NCBI RefSeq assembly: GCF_017811155.1
Contig: NZ_JACVCV010000008.1
Coordinates: 186,001-250,000 of the forward strand
Length of the DNA stretch: 64,000 nt
Direction of reading: 5' to 3'
Source of the DNA: Lunatimonas salinarum
GTDB lineage: Bacteria > Bacteroidota > Bacteroidia > Cytophagales > Cyclobacteriaceae
In this document: positions 36,011 to 43,907 of the stretch, one piece after another
How positions within the stretch are numbered: the first letter of the stretch is position 1
Layout: every line of letters begins with the position of its first letter
Program-made: the position numbers and the translations under genes
The notes under the pieces: generated by a model
Database searches by the model: none
The model's input: only the letters and a program-made list of their open reading frames with translations
What the model was told of the DNA's origin: nothing

Positions 36011-36991
36011 ATGCATAAATACCGCATCTTGACGGCTTCTGTCGTGCTTTTAGTTTTATCCGCTTGGATAATCGCTCCGAAATGGGCAAATGACTTTGAA
36101 CCCTACGAGCAAACCATCCCCCATACGTCCCTGAGTTTTGGAATGGTTCCGATACCCGGCGGTACCTTTAAAATGGGCAGTACAAAAGGAAAGTCTGACG
36201 AGGCACCCGTTCACGAGGTGGAGCTTGACCCTTTCTGGATGGGAACCCATGAGGTGACGTGGGATTTGTACGAAATGTTTCTGGACAAAAATTTTGAGTC
36301 ATCCGTCAGTGATCAGCCACTAACCTCTGAAGTGGATGGGCTTACCCGTCCTTCCATTCCGTATTTGGATATGACCTTTGGTATGGGTAAGCATGGCAAG
36401 CCTGCCATCGGCATGACCCAATACGGTGCGATTCAGTTTTGCAGGTGGCTGTACTTAAAAACCGGCATCTTTTACCGCCTACCTACCGAGGCGGAATGGG
36501 AGTATGCCAGCCGGGCCGGCGCTACCACGGAGTATTTTTTTGGAGATGATCCCAAGGAACTGGACAAATACGCTTGGTTTGGCATCAATGCGGGAGAAAG
36601 CACCCAAGAAATCGGTAAAAAAATGCCTAATCCCTGGGGCTTGTACGATATCTACGGCAACGTAAATGAGTGGACTATTGATCATTATGTTTCCGACATG
36701 TACCAAAAGCGAACTGGTTCTGTGGCCAAAAATCCGTTATGGATGAGCGAAGACCTTTATCCAAAAGTGTTGCGGGGAGGAAGTTACAAAAGCACCGCAG
36801 CGGAGCTTCGTTCGGCCCACCGTGTCGCCAGCACCGCGCAGTGGAAGCGAATCGATCCGCAAATACCCAAGAGTCAATGGTGGTTCCCCGAAGCCCCCTT
36901 TGTGGGAATGCGGGTAGTGAGACCGGTAAATCCCCCCAGTTTGGAAGAAATCGAGAAATATTATGGCACCCTGCCAGAAGAAGACTATTAA
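36011..36991 (+). CDS. SUMF1/FGE-sulfatase-like domain protein, exported
   Basis: A 326-residue protein with an N-terminal signal or anchor segment (about 5-22), then a sulfatase-modifying-factor domain: MVPIPGGTFKMGS, DPFWMGTHEVTWDLYEMF, YRLPTEAEWEYASRAG, NPWGLYDIYGNVNEWT and VLRGGSYKSTAAELRSAHR. True formylglycine-generating enzymes carry two catalytic cysteines in this last region. Here there are none (KSTAAELRS), so the protein is unlikely to make formylglycine and is more likely a structural or binding member of the superfamily. The Gfo/Idh gene begins 18 bases later, so the two are probably co-transcribed. Confidence 0.85.
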   Translation: MHKYRILTASVVLLVLSAWIIAPKWANDFEPYEQTIPHTSLSFGMVPIPGGTFKMGSTKGKSDEAPVHEVELDPFWMGTHEVTWDLYEMFLDKNFESSVSDQPLTSEVDGLTRPSIPYLDMTFGMGKHGKPAIGMTQYGAIQFCRWLYLKTGIFYRLPTEAEWEYASRAGATTEYFFGDDPKELDKYAWFGINAGESTQEIGKKMPNPWGLYDIYGNVNEWTIDHYVSDMYQKRTGSVAKNPLWMSEDLYPKVLRGGSYKSTAAELRSAHRVASTAQWKRIDPQIPKSQWWFPEAPFVGMRVVRPVNPPSLEEIEKYYGTLPEEDY

Positions 36992-37008
36992 CATAAACTA
37001 ACATAACT

Positions 37009-38328
37009 ATGGAACCAAATAAGAATAACCACCGAAGGGATTTCCTTAAAACCTCCGCACTGATTACCGGAGGTGCTTTACTGAGTCCCTTTAGCTTACC
37101 GGGTGCGTATGCAGCCGGAACCGATGAGATCAAAATCGCCGTAGTAGGCTGCGGAGGACGCGGCACCGGTGCGGTGTTTCAGGCTTTTGAAACCGGATAC
37201 AATATTAAGTTAGTAGGAATGGCCGATGCTTTTGAAGATCGAATGGAGCAATCCTATGAGCGCATCCTCAAGCGATTCGGCGAGGAGAAAGTGGTCGTGC
37301 CTAAGGAAAAACGCATAGCGGGCTTTGACGGCTACAAGGAAGTGATGAAGGATGCCGATGTGGTAATCTTAGCGGCACCTCCAGGCTTCCGTCCTGACCA
37401 CTTCGAAGAGGCGGTACGTTTGAACAAACAGATTTTTATGGAGAAGCCGGTTGCAACGGACGCGGTGGGCATTCGCCGGGTGTTGGCAGCTGCGGAGGAG
37501 GCCAAGGCTAAGAAGCTGAATGTGGTCGTTGGTCTTCAGCGGCACTATCAGGACAGCTATGTAGAGACCATCAAGCGGGTGCAAGACGGTCAGATTGGAG
37601 ACATCATCGGTGGTCAGGTATTCTGGAACGATGGCGGCGTATGGGTGCGTGAGCGACAACCCGGTCAAACGGAGATGGAATATCAAATGAGGAACTGGTA
37701 TTACTTCAACTGGCTATGTGGGGACCACATCGTAGAGCAGCACGTACACAACCTGGATGTTGCCAACTGGGTTAAGAACGGCTACCCCGTGAAAGCGGAG
37801 GGTACCGGTGGAAGAACCGTACGGAGAGGCAAGGATCACGGTGAGATTTTTGATCACCACGTGGTATTGTTTACTTATGAAGACGGAACGGTAATACACA
37901 GTGAATGCCGCCATTTCCCAGGAGCGGCAAACCGCGTAGATGAATCGTTTCAGGGCACAAAAGGAAAGGTATATATGAATGCCGGTCACGTAGGAAGGAT
38001 TTCCGACTACAAGGGCGGCAGCCTGTACGAGCATAACGGGGAAAACAACATCAATCCGTACCAAAAGGAACACAATGAGCTGTTTGCGGCCATCGTAAAA
38101 GGCGAATATAAGTTTGCCGATGCCGAAAATGCGGCAAAGAGTACCATGACATCTATCTTGGGACGCTTTGCCACCTATTCCGGTAAAGTGGTTTCTTGGG
38201 ACGAAGCCATCAATTCAGAAATTAATCTAAAGCCGGATGTGCTGGCGTGGGATGCGATGCCTAAGAATGTACCGGATACCGATGGCTATTACGCATATGC
38301 GGTGCCAGGTCAAAGCAAGGTAGTCTAA
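37009..38328 (+). CDS. Gfo/Idh/MocA family oxidoreductase, Tat-exported
   Basis: A 439-residue NAD(P)-dependent oxidoreductase with a twin-arginine signal (NHRRDFLKTSALITGG, cut near AYAAG). The Rossmann motif AVVGCGGRGTGAV follows, then EKPVATD, the family's catalytic Lys region, and a C-terminal substrate domain (CGDHIVEQHVHNLDVANW). Members act on sugars or inositols. Export through Tat implies that the cofactor is loaded before transport to the periplasm. It lies between the SUMF1-like gene and a Tat-exported isomerase, suggesting a periplasmic sugar-modification route (inference). A stop and a palindrome (38396-38424) separate it from the isomerase. Confidence 0.9.
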   Translation: MEPNKNNHRRDFLKTSALITGGALLSPFSLPGAYAAGTDEIKIAVVGCGGRGTGAVFQAFETGYNIKLVGMADAFEDRMEQSYERILKRFGEEKVVVPKEKRIAGFDGYKEVMKDADVVILAAPPGFRPDHFEEAVRLNKQIFMEKPVATDAVGIRRVLAAAEEAKAKKLNVVVGLQRHYQDSYVETIKRVQDGQIGDIIGGQVFWNDGGVWVRERQPGQTEMEYQMRNWYYFNWLCGDHIVEQHVHNLDVANWVKNGYPVKAEGTGGRTVRRGKDHGEIFDHHVVLFTYEDGTVIHSECRHFPGAANRVDESFQGTKGKVYMNAGHVGRISDYKGGSLYEHNGENNINPYQKEHNELFAAIVKGEYKFADAENAAKSTMTSILGRFATYSGKVVSWDEAINSEINLKPDVLAWDAMPKNVPDTDGYYAYAVPGQSKVV

Positions 38329-38395
38329 CTTAAATCCAGCAAGTCGCGCGACATCGTGCCAACCTAACAGACAGGCAGCAATTCTCCCAATACTG

Positions 38396-38424
38396 ATCGG
38401 GATTGGCATCCCGATAAATCGGGA
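38396..38424. repeat. Alternating palindrome of an 8-base unit
   Basis: Three successive arms ATCGGGAT (38396-38403), ATCCCGAT (38108+300 = 38408-38415) and ATCGGGA (38418-38424). The middle arm can pair with either neighbour, giving two mutually exclusive hairpins (loops TGGC and AA). It lies in the 131-base gap between the oxidoreductase and isomerase genes. Confidence 0.7.
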
Positions 38425-38459
38425 CATGTTCTGACTGCTAAAATTTATATGATAAATAG

Positions 38460-39380
38460 ATGAAGAGAAGAAATTTCATTAAGAACGTTTCCCTAGGAGC
38501 GGCTGTGGGGCTGACCGGTACCGGTGCCATAAATGCGAAGGAGATGACTGCAAACACGCACGCCGATAAAACCTTTAACCTAAATTATGCACCCCACTTT
38601 GGGATGTTCCGAAACCATGCCGGTGAAGACCTGATTGCCCAGCTGGACTTCATGTACGAGCGTGGCTTCCGAAGCTTGGAAGACAACGGCATGATGGGCA
38701 GGCCCGTGGATGTACAGGAAAAGATCGGTAACCACCTGGCCAAGCTGGGAATGGATATGGGCGTTTTTGTCCTCGATAAGGGAGGCAACGGCGCAAACAC
38801 CTTTGCATCCGGATCCAAAGAACACACAGACATCTTCCTAAACGGCTGTAGAAGAGCGGTGGAGGTAGCCAAAAGGGTAAATGCCAAATGGATAACCGTG
38901 GTACCCGGCGACTTTGATCGCCGCTTACCCATGGACATCCAAACGGCCAATGTAATTGACACACTTCGTAAAGGGGCGGAGATTCTCGAGCCACACGGAT
39001 TGGTCATGGTACTGGAACCCCTGAGTGACACGCCAAATTTGTATTTGCGGAACTCAGCACAGACCTACCTGATATGTAGGGCGGTAAATAGTCCATCGTG
39101 CAAGATCCTATACGATGCTTACCACATGCAGAAAAACGAGGGGCATTTGATCACCATGATGAACCACTGTTGGGATGAAATCGCTTACATCCAAGTTGGC
39201 GATAATCCCGGACGAAAGGAGCCAGGTACTGGGGAGATCAACTACCTGAATGTATTCAAACACCTCCATGAAAAAGGATTCAAAGGTATCGTGGGCATGG
39301 AACACGGCAATGCCTATCCCGGAAAGGAGGGCGAGACCGCACTGATAGAAGCCTACCGAAAGGCAGACAGTTTTATCTAG
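38460..39380 (+). CDS. TIM-barrel sugar isomerase/epimerase (hydroxypyruvate isomerase-like), Tat-exported
   Basis: A 306-residue protein. A twin-arginine signal (MKRRNFIKNVSLGAAVG) precedes an AP-endonuclease-2-type TIM barrel: MYERGFRSLEDNGMM near the start, WITVVPGDFDRR, LVMVLEPLSD with a likely metal-binding Glu, KILYDAYHMQKNEG with Asp and His ligands, IAYIQVGDNPGRKEPG and GIVGMEHGNAYPG. The family includes hydroxypyruvate isomerases and sugar epimerases; the substrate is not determined. It is the third exported enzyme in a row on this strand, and a terminator follows. Confidence 0.88.
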   Translation: MKRRNFIKNVSLGAAVGLTGTGAINAKEMTANTHADKTFNLNYAPHFGMFRNHAGEDLIAQLDFMYERGFRSLEDNGMMGRPVDVQEKIGNHLAKLGMDMGVFVLDKGGNGANTFASGSKEHTDIFLNGCRRAVEVAKRVNAKWITVVPGDFDRRLPMDIQTANVIDTLRKGAEILEPHGLVMVLEPLSDTPNLYLRNSAQTYLICRAVNSPSCKILYDAYHMQKNEGHLITMMNHCWDEIAYIQVGDNPGRKEPGTGEINYLNVFKHLHEKGFKGIVGMEHGNAYPGKEGETALIEAYRKADSFI

Positions 39381-39401
39381 TAGACAAGTTGGCCAAAAAG
39401 T

Positions 39402-39437
39402 AAAAAGGTTGAGATCCGAAGATCTCAACCTTTTTTT
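39402..39437. terminator. Bidirectional terminator between convergent genes
   Basis: Perfect 15-base arms AAAAAGGTTGAGATC (39402-39416) and GATCTCAACCTTTTT (39421-39435) with a CGAA tetraloop, A-rich on the left and T-rich on the right, so it can stop transcription from both sides. The stop codon of the leftward YcxB-like gene (39425-39427) is inside the stem. Confidence 0.9.
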
Positions 39438-39907
39438 AGGTCATATCCTTTTCGTTTTAAGATAGTCTCAATAAATTTTACGTCGTTTTCCGAATTGAAA
39501 ATCTTGAAGGGCAGGTAAATAAACTGCGCCTTGCCCATCGTGAAGACGAACGCATCCTTTTTCATCTCGGTTCGTTTGATCATATCCCACTTGATGGGCA
39601 TGCCTTGTTTGGCATTGAGTTTCATCAGGATTTGCCGGCTATCAATCTCGTACGCCATCTTTTCAAACATCACCTTGTTCTGTTCTAGTTGCGTGACCCC
39701 AGCAAACTGAATCACCCAAAAAAGCCAGTAAAGCGCATAGGCGAGAATGGCCATACTTATCCACCACCAAGAAGCAATCCAAAAATATCCACAGCCGATA
39801 AGAATAGCGATGAGTACAACCCACCACTGTTCTTTCAATATATTCATTAATCCTAATTTGATATATGTTCCGGTGGGGAGTTGGTATTTCTTTGTTTTTA
39901 CGATCAT
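39425..39907 (-). CDS. YcxB-like domain membrane protein
   Basis: A protein of 160 residues from the ATG at 39907. Two adjacent hydrophobic segments rich in Trp (about 25-65, WWVVLIAILIGCGYFWIASW) are followed by a soluble beta domain of YcxB type (YEIDSRQILMKLNAKQGMPIKWDMIKRTEMKKD) ending in PFKIF. The function of the family is unknown. The frame is open 8 codons further to 39931, but the AAAATTTG box just before ATG 39907 favours the shorter form. It converges with the isomerase gene and shares its terminator. Confidence 0.72.
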   Translation of the reverse strand: MIVKTKKYQLPTGTYIKLGLMNILKEQWWVVLIAILIGCGYFWIASWWWISMAILAYALYWLFWVIQFAGVTQLEQNKVMFEKMAYEIDSRQILMKLNAKQGMPIKWDMIKRTEMKKDAFVFTMGKAQFIYLPFKIFNSENDVKFIETILKRKGYDLKKG

Positions 39908-40080
39908 GGGGTGCAAATTTTCAGTCCGCAAATATCGAAGGATACAGCCTATATCGCAAGCCGATACCGCTTTACTGTCAGATATTTTATCTTTTTTTAG
40001 AACACTGAGAAAAGTACTTGGGTTAATTTATTGACTTAATGGTTTTATTGATGTAATTTAATGCTTTAAAGAGCTTGGAT

Positions 40081-40314
40081 ATGAGTAGCTTAGTGATAGA
40101 CCTTTTCTTAGTCGGTGTAGCCTACGTGGTGTTGATATACTTTGTAGCTACAATGACCAAAGCACGGATAAACAGAAACAGGAACAATAACGACGATGAT
40201 GGTGATGGTGGAATAGAAGACCTGACACCACCAAAAATAGACCTTCCACCGGGTATTGTTTGGCCTACAGACGATACGCAGGAGCCTGTTAAGCCAACTG
40301 TCGTAGACTATTGA
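40081..40314 (+). CDS. Small membrane protein with acidic, Pro-rich tail
   Basis: A 77-residue protein: one N-terminal transmembrane segment (about residues 4-27), then basic residues (KARINRNRN), an acidic cluster (NNDDDGDGG) and a Pro-rich end (PPKIDLPPGIVWPTDD). No family is recognised. The charge pattern fits an inner-membrane protein with a cytoplasmic tail. Its end overlaps by 7 bases the convergent Fur-family gene. Confidence 0.55.
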   Translation: MSSLVIDLFLVGVAYVVLIYFVATMTKARINRNRNNNDDDGDGGIEDLTPPKIDLPPGIVWPTDDTQEPVKPTVVDY

Positions 40315-40727
40315 CTGCAATTTTTGCAGATACCCATCACCAAGAGACTTTTCTCCTTTGCAATGTACCCTTCAGGAAGCGATATTTTTGGTAAGTTGAT
40401 TTCTTGAATACAGCTTGTATTACCACATTCCTCACATTTGAAATGGACATGCTCGTGGTCGTGGTGGTGCTCGCTGCTGTCATGAACGCAAAGGGCGTAC
40501 TTGGTGATCCCACTGTCATCCAGCACCTTATGAATCAAATCGCTTTCCAAAAACGTTTTTAGGGTCCGATAGATGGTTACCCGGTCAAAGTTTTCCTTAA
40601 GCGCTTCCTCCAAATCAGCATGGGATAGGGCTACCTTTTTTCCCATAAAGGTAGCCAATACATCTCGTCTGCAACTCGTCACCCGAAGGTTGTTATCCTT
40701 CAGAATATCGGACGTTGTGTCTGCCAT
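40308..40727 (-). CDS. Fur family transcriptional repressor
   Basis: A 139-residue Fur-type metalloregulator. A winged-helix DNA-binding half (NNLRVTSCRRDVLATFMGKK, then VTIYRTLKTFLESDLIHKV) is followed by the metal and dimer half with HHHDHEHVHFKCEEC and a final CKNC, the two CxxC pairs of the structural zinc site. Whether it senses iron, zinc or peroxide is not clear; the His-rich loop and compact size would suit a zinc regulator. It begins 4 bases after the end of the symporter gene on the same strand, so the two are probably co-transcribed. Confidence 0.88.
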   Translation of the reverse strand: MADTTSDILKDNNLRVTSCRRDVLATFMGKKVALSHADLEEALKENFDRVTIYRTLKTFLESDLIHKVLDDSGITKYALCVHDSSEHHHDHEHVHFKCEECGNTSCIQEINLPKISLPEGYIAKEKSLLVMGICKNCSQ

Positions 40728-40731
40728 GGGC

Positions 40732-42507
40732 TTATTTCATTTTTTTCCATCCTTTAATGACCGTAACCGCTCCTATCAGTGCGATAACTCCGGCTATAAC
40801 GCCACCTACGGTGTTGCCATATATCCAGAACCCGGCAGAAAATAACGCCGCATAAACCATAATAGATCCTACCAGCATCAGTCCGATTTCCATCGGAAGC
40901 TGACCGGGTTCTGCTTGCTGATCGGGGTACCGATCGAGCAATTTTTTCCAACCATATGCCGCCGGCCTTACTTTCTGATAAAAAGCCAATAAGACCTCGT
41001 CCTTCTCTGGTTTGGTCAACAAAGTTACTAAAATCCACGTGATTGTGGTAATGGAAACTCCTAGAAGCAGCTTTAGGTAGCTCATATCTGCTGGAATGGG
41101 AAGGAAGCCAAGCTTATCGTGTATGGATTCAAAGTAAACCGCAACAACGAATGAAATGATCATAGCCGAAATCTCAGTATAGGAATTGATCCTCCACCAA
41201 AACCACCTCAAAATGAAGATCAACCCAGTTCCGGCGCCGATTTGAAGCAGGATATTGAAAGCTTCCAAGGCATTGGACAGTGCCAGGGCCAAAAATGCAG
41301 CAAGAATCATTAACCCAACGGTAGACAGTCGACCCACCATCACCAACTCCTTATCGCTGGCATCCTTTTTCATAAAGCGCAGGTAGAAGTCGTTTACCAC
41401 GTAAGAAGAACCCCAGTTCAAGTGCGTAGAAATGGTAGACATCACCGCGGCAATCAACGATGCCATCACCACTCCAATAAGCCCCGCAGGAAGGAAGGTC
41501 AGCATCGCCGAGTAGGCTAAATCATTGCCCAGTTTGTCTGCCGGGATGTGAGGGAAGGCTTCCTGTAGGTCGCTAACCTGGGGAAAAATGATCAATGACG
41601 ACAGGGCAATGATGATCCACGGCCATGGTCTTAATGCATAATGGGCCACATTGAAGAGAAGCGTAGCGCCGATGGCATTTTTCTCGTCCTTGGCAGAAAG
41701 CATCCGCTGGGCTATGTACCCTCCACCTCCTGGTTCTGCACCGGGATACCAGGTAGCCCACCACTGAATGGCTATCGGCATGATAAACAGTGGGATAAGT
41801 AGGTTCCAATCTGTAAAGTCGGGGATCAGGTCCAGTTTATCGGATACGTTAGGGTGTGCCAACAGACTCCCCAAACTGCCTATTTCAGGCAACCCAACGA
41901 TGTAAATGGCAGCCCCAAACGATCCGGCCATTGCGATAAAAAACTGAAAAAAATCTGTAAGCAACACCCCTTTTAGGCCACCAAGCGAACTGTAAATCAC
42001 GGTAACCACGGAAACCAAAAGCAGGGTAGTAAGCGGCGTGAGCCCCATCATGGTACCAAAAATCTTGATGGCCGCCAACAATACGGTGGCCATGATCACT
42101 ACGTTAAAAAATACTCCCAGGTACAACGCCCGAAAAGCCCTTAAAAAGGCAGCAGGCTTACCTCCATAACGAATCTCGTAAAACTCCAAGTCAGTGGTTA
42201 CCTCAGAACGGCGCCAAAGCTTTGCATAGACAAATACGGTCAACATACCCGTTAGCAAAAATGCCCACCAAACCCAGTTACCTGACACCCCGTCCTTTCG
42301 GACAATGTCCGTGACCAAGTTGGGCGTATCGGCAGAGAAAGTGGTTGCTACCATCGATATTCCCAAAAGCCACCAGGGCATATTTCTACCGGAGAGAAAA
42401 AATTCCTTTGCGCTCTTCCCGGCGGTCTTAGAGGTCAAGATGCCTATGAGCATGGAAATCACAAAAAAGGCGATGATGATTGCCCAGTCTAGTACCGAGA
42501 TGTTCAT
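40732..42507 (-). CDS. Sodium:solute symporter family transporter
   Basis: A 591-residue member of the SSS family with about 13 to 14 membrane segments. The segment GISMVATTFSADTPNLVTDIVRKDGV near residue 50 and the SSLGGLKGVLLTDFFQF region are characteristic, as is WATWYPGAEPGGGGYIAQRMLSAKDEKNA. The GxAxGTG-like stretch IGAGTGLIFILRWFWWRIN is also typical. The substrate is unknown; relatives carry sugars, inositol or amino acids. It starts opposite a kinase gene and precedes a Fur-family gene. Confidence 0.92.
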   Translation of the reverse strand: MNISVLDWAIIIAFFVISMLIGILTSKTAGKSAKEFFLSGRNMPWWLLGISMVATTFSADTPNLVTDIVRKDGVSGNWVWWAFLLTGMLTVFVYAKLWRRSEVTTDLEFYEIRYGGKPAAFLRAFRALYLGVFFNVVIMATVLLAAIKIFGTMMGLTPLTTLLLVSVVTVIYSSLGGLKGVLLTDFFQFFIAMAGSFGAAIYIVGLPEIGSLGSLLAHPNVSDKLDLIPDFTDWNLLIPLFIMPIAIQWWATWYPGAEPGGGGYIAQRMLSAKDEKNAIGATLLFNVAHYALRPWPWIIIALSSLIIFPQVSDLQEAFPHIPADKLGNDLAYSAMLTFLPAGLIGVVMASLIAAVMSTISTHLNWGSSYVVNDFYLRFMKKDASDKELVMVGRLSTVGLMILAAFLALALSNALEAFNILLQIGAGTGLIFILRWFWWRINSYTEISAMIISFVVAVYFESIHDKLGFLPIPADMSYLKLLLGVSITTITWILVTLLTKPEKDEVLLAFYQKVRPAAYGWKKLLDRYPDQQAEPGQLPMEIGLMLVGSIMVYAALFSAGFWIYGNTVGGVIAGVIALIGAVTVIKGWKKMK

Positions 42508-42814
42508 GGTGTATGCTAAAATTAAAATTGGAAGATATGTGACTACAGCTTTTCTTTTTTTGAATTCAAAACAGCCTCTAAATTATTAATATTTTTACCA
42601 AATAAGGGTTCCTTTATCGATATTTTTATTAATTAATTTAATCGGGCTAGTTAGCTTCCTGCTTGCCAAGCGGATGGGGAAACCAAGCGGGTAAATATAA
42701 ACGGTTTCGAACAAGATTAAGCAAAACTCTTGTAATTTTACGTGTTAAATACTTCAGGTATTCCAAAATGTACCATTTGGCACTTTCACCTAGCGGTGGG
42801 GAAAATATGAAACA
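42508..42814. other. Divergent regulatory region between symporter and kinase genes
   Basis: 307 bases, AT-rich in the left half. Near-consensus -7 boxes TAATTTTA are seen on the minus strand (42517-42524, 17 bases before the symporter start codon at 42507) and on the plus strand (42733-42740). No gene or strong hairpin is visible. Confidence 0.4.
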
Positions 42815-43897
42815 ATGGATAAACAGCTAATCGATCAGGTACTGACAGCCTATCCCGTCATCAAATCGGGCGTTTCTTTTTCCAGGTTCGGGTCAGGTCA
42901 TATTCACAGCACCTACCGGTTGCAGGCGGGTTCCTCCGCATACATCCTTCAGGAATTTAACGACAGGGTATTCAAGTATCCGGAACGGATATCTGCCAAT
43001 TTGACCGTTTTATACAGTCACCTAAAACCGGGTATGCTGGACTTTGAGCTACCCTTGCCCCTGCAAAACAAGGATGGAAAAATGTTCACTGCGATAGGTG
43101 AGCGCTTATTTCGCATCTTCCCGTTTGTGGAAGGGGTTACCAAAGATAAAGTGGATGACCTTTCGGCATGTCGGGCTGCGGCAGCGGCCTTCGCGGATTT
43201 CGTGGTGGCTTTTCTAGCGGTAGACTCGGACTCCATGCGAGATACCATTCCTGACTTTCACAACCTCGCCCTTCGCTACGAGCAGTTCGAAAACAGCATT
43301 CGCAACCCTCAGGTTCGTATTACGCAGGAGGTGGAAGATTTAATAGGGTTTTACCAAAGCCAGCGTGACCTAGTAGATACCTACAGGCAATACAAGTCGT
43401 CCCTGCCTTTGCGCGTCACCCACAATGACACCAAAATCAACAACCTCATCTATCAGGAAGACCTTTCGAGGGTCAATGCGCTGATTGACTTGGATACCAT
43501 CATGGCAGGATATGTTTTTTACGATTTTGGAGACTTGGTCCGTACGGTGGCTTGTTCGGAGGATGAGTCTTCCCTAAATTGGGATTCGATACAAGTGGAT
43601 TTAGGTAAATACGGTGCCTTGATAGCGGGCTTTTTCCAACCCTTAAAGGATGTGCTGGATAGGGATGAAATGGGCTCCTTGACCTATGGCGGCGAGATGA
43701 TGACCTGCATCATGGGGTTACGGTTTTTGACCGATTACCTGAACGGCAACGTCTATTATCACATCTCGTACGAAAACCAAAACCTCCACCGTTCCAAAAA
43801 TCAACGTATTTTGTTGCAATCGCTCAGGGATCACCGGCCGCAGATACAGCAGCTCGTGGGAGACATCATGCCTACACCCAAGCGAATGAACACCTAA
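42815..43897 (+). CDS. Phosphotransferase (APH/NahK-like sugar kinase) family protein
   Basis: A 360-residue kinase of the aminoglycoside-phosphotransferase fold. The catalytic loop THNDTKINNLIY (about residues 205-216) supplies the Asp, and LIDLDTIMAG supplies the metal-binding Asp. The ATP-binding N-terminal lobe has FGSGHIHSTYRL and AYILQEFND. The combination resembles N-acetylhexosamine 1-kinase (NahK) and related Bacteroidota proteins, so a sugar is a likelier substrate than an antibiotic. It diverges from the sodium symporter, which may import that sugar (inference). recG starts 10 bases after its stop. Confidence 0.85.
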   Translation: MDKQLIDQVLTAYPVIKSGVSFSRFGSGHIHSTYRLQAGSSAYILQEFNDRVFKYPERISANLTVLYSHLKPGMLDFELPLPLQNKDGKMFTAIGERLFRIFPFVEGVTKDKVDDLSACRAAAAAFADFVVAFLAVDSDSMRDTIPDFHNLALRYEQFENSIRNPQVRITQEVEDLIGFYQSQRDLVDTYRQYKSSLPLRVTHNDTKINNLIYQEDLSRVNALIDLDTIMAGYVFYDFGDLVRTVACSEDESSLNWDSIQVDLGKYGALIAGFFQPLKDVLDRDEMGSLTYGGEMMTCIMGLRFLTDYLNGNVYYHISYENQNLHRSKNQRILLQSLRDHRPQIQQLVGDIMPTPKRMNT

Positions 43898-43907
43898 AGC
43901 TAAGGCA

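Noticed and set aside
36011-36991. Formylglycine-generating enzyme
   Set aside because: The two catalytic cysteines are absent; no sulfatase gene is nearby.
42815-43897. Antibiotic-resistance aminoglycoside phosphotransferase
   Set aside because: The fold is shared, but the sequence is closer to sugar kinases of the NahK kind and the neighbour is a transporter, not a resistance gene.
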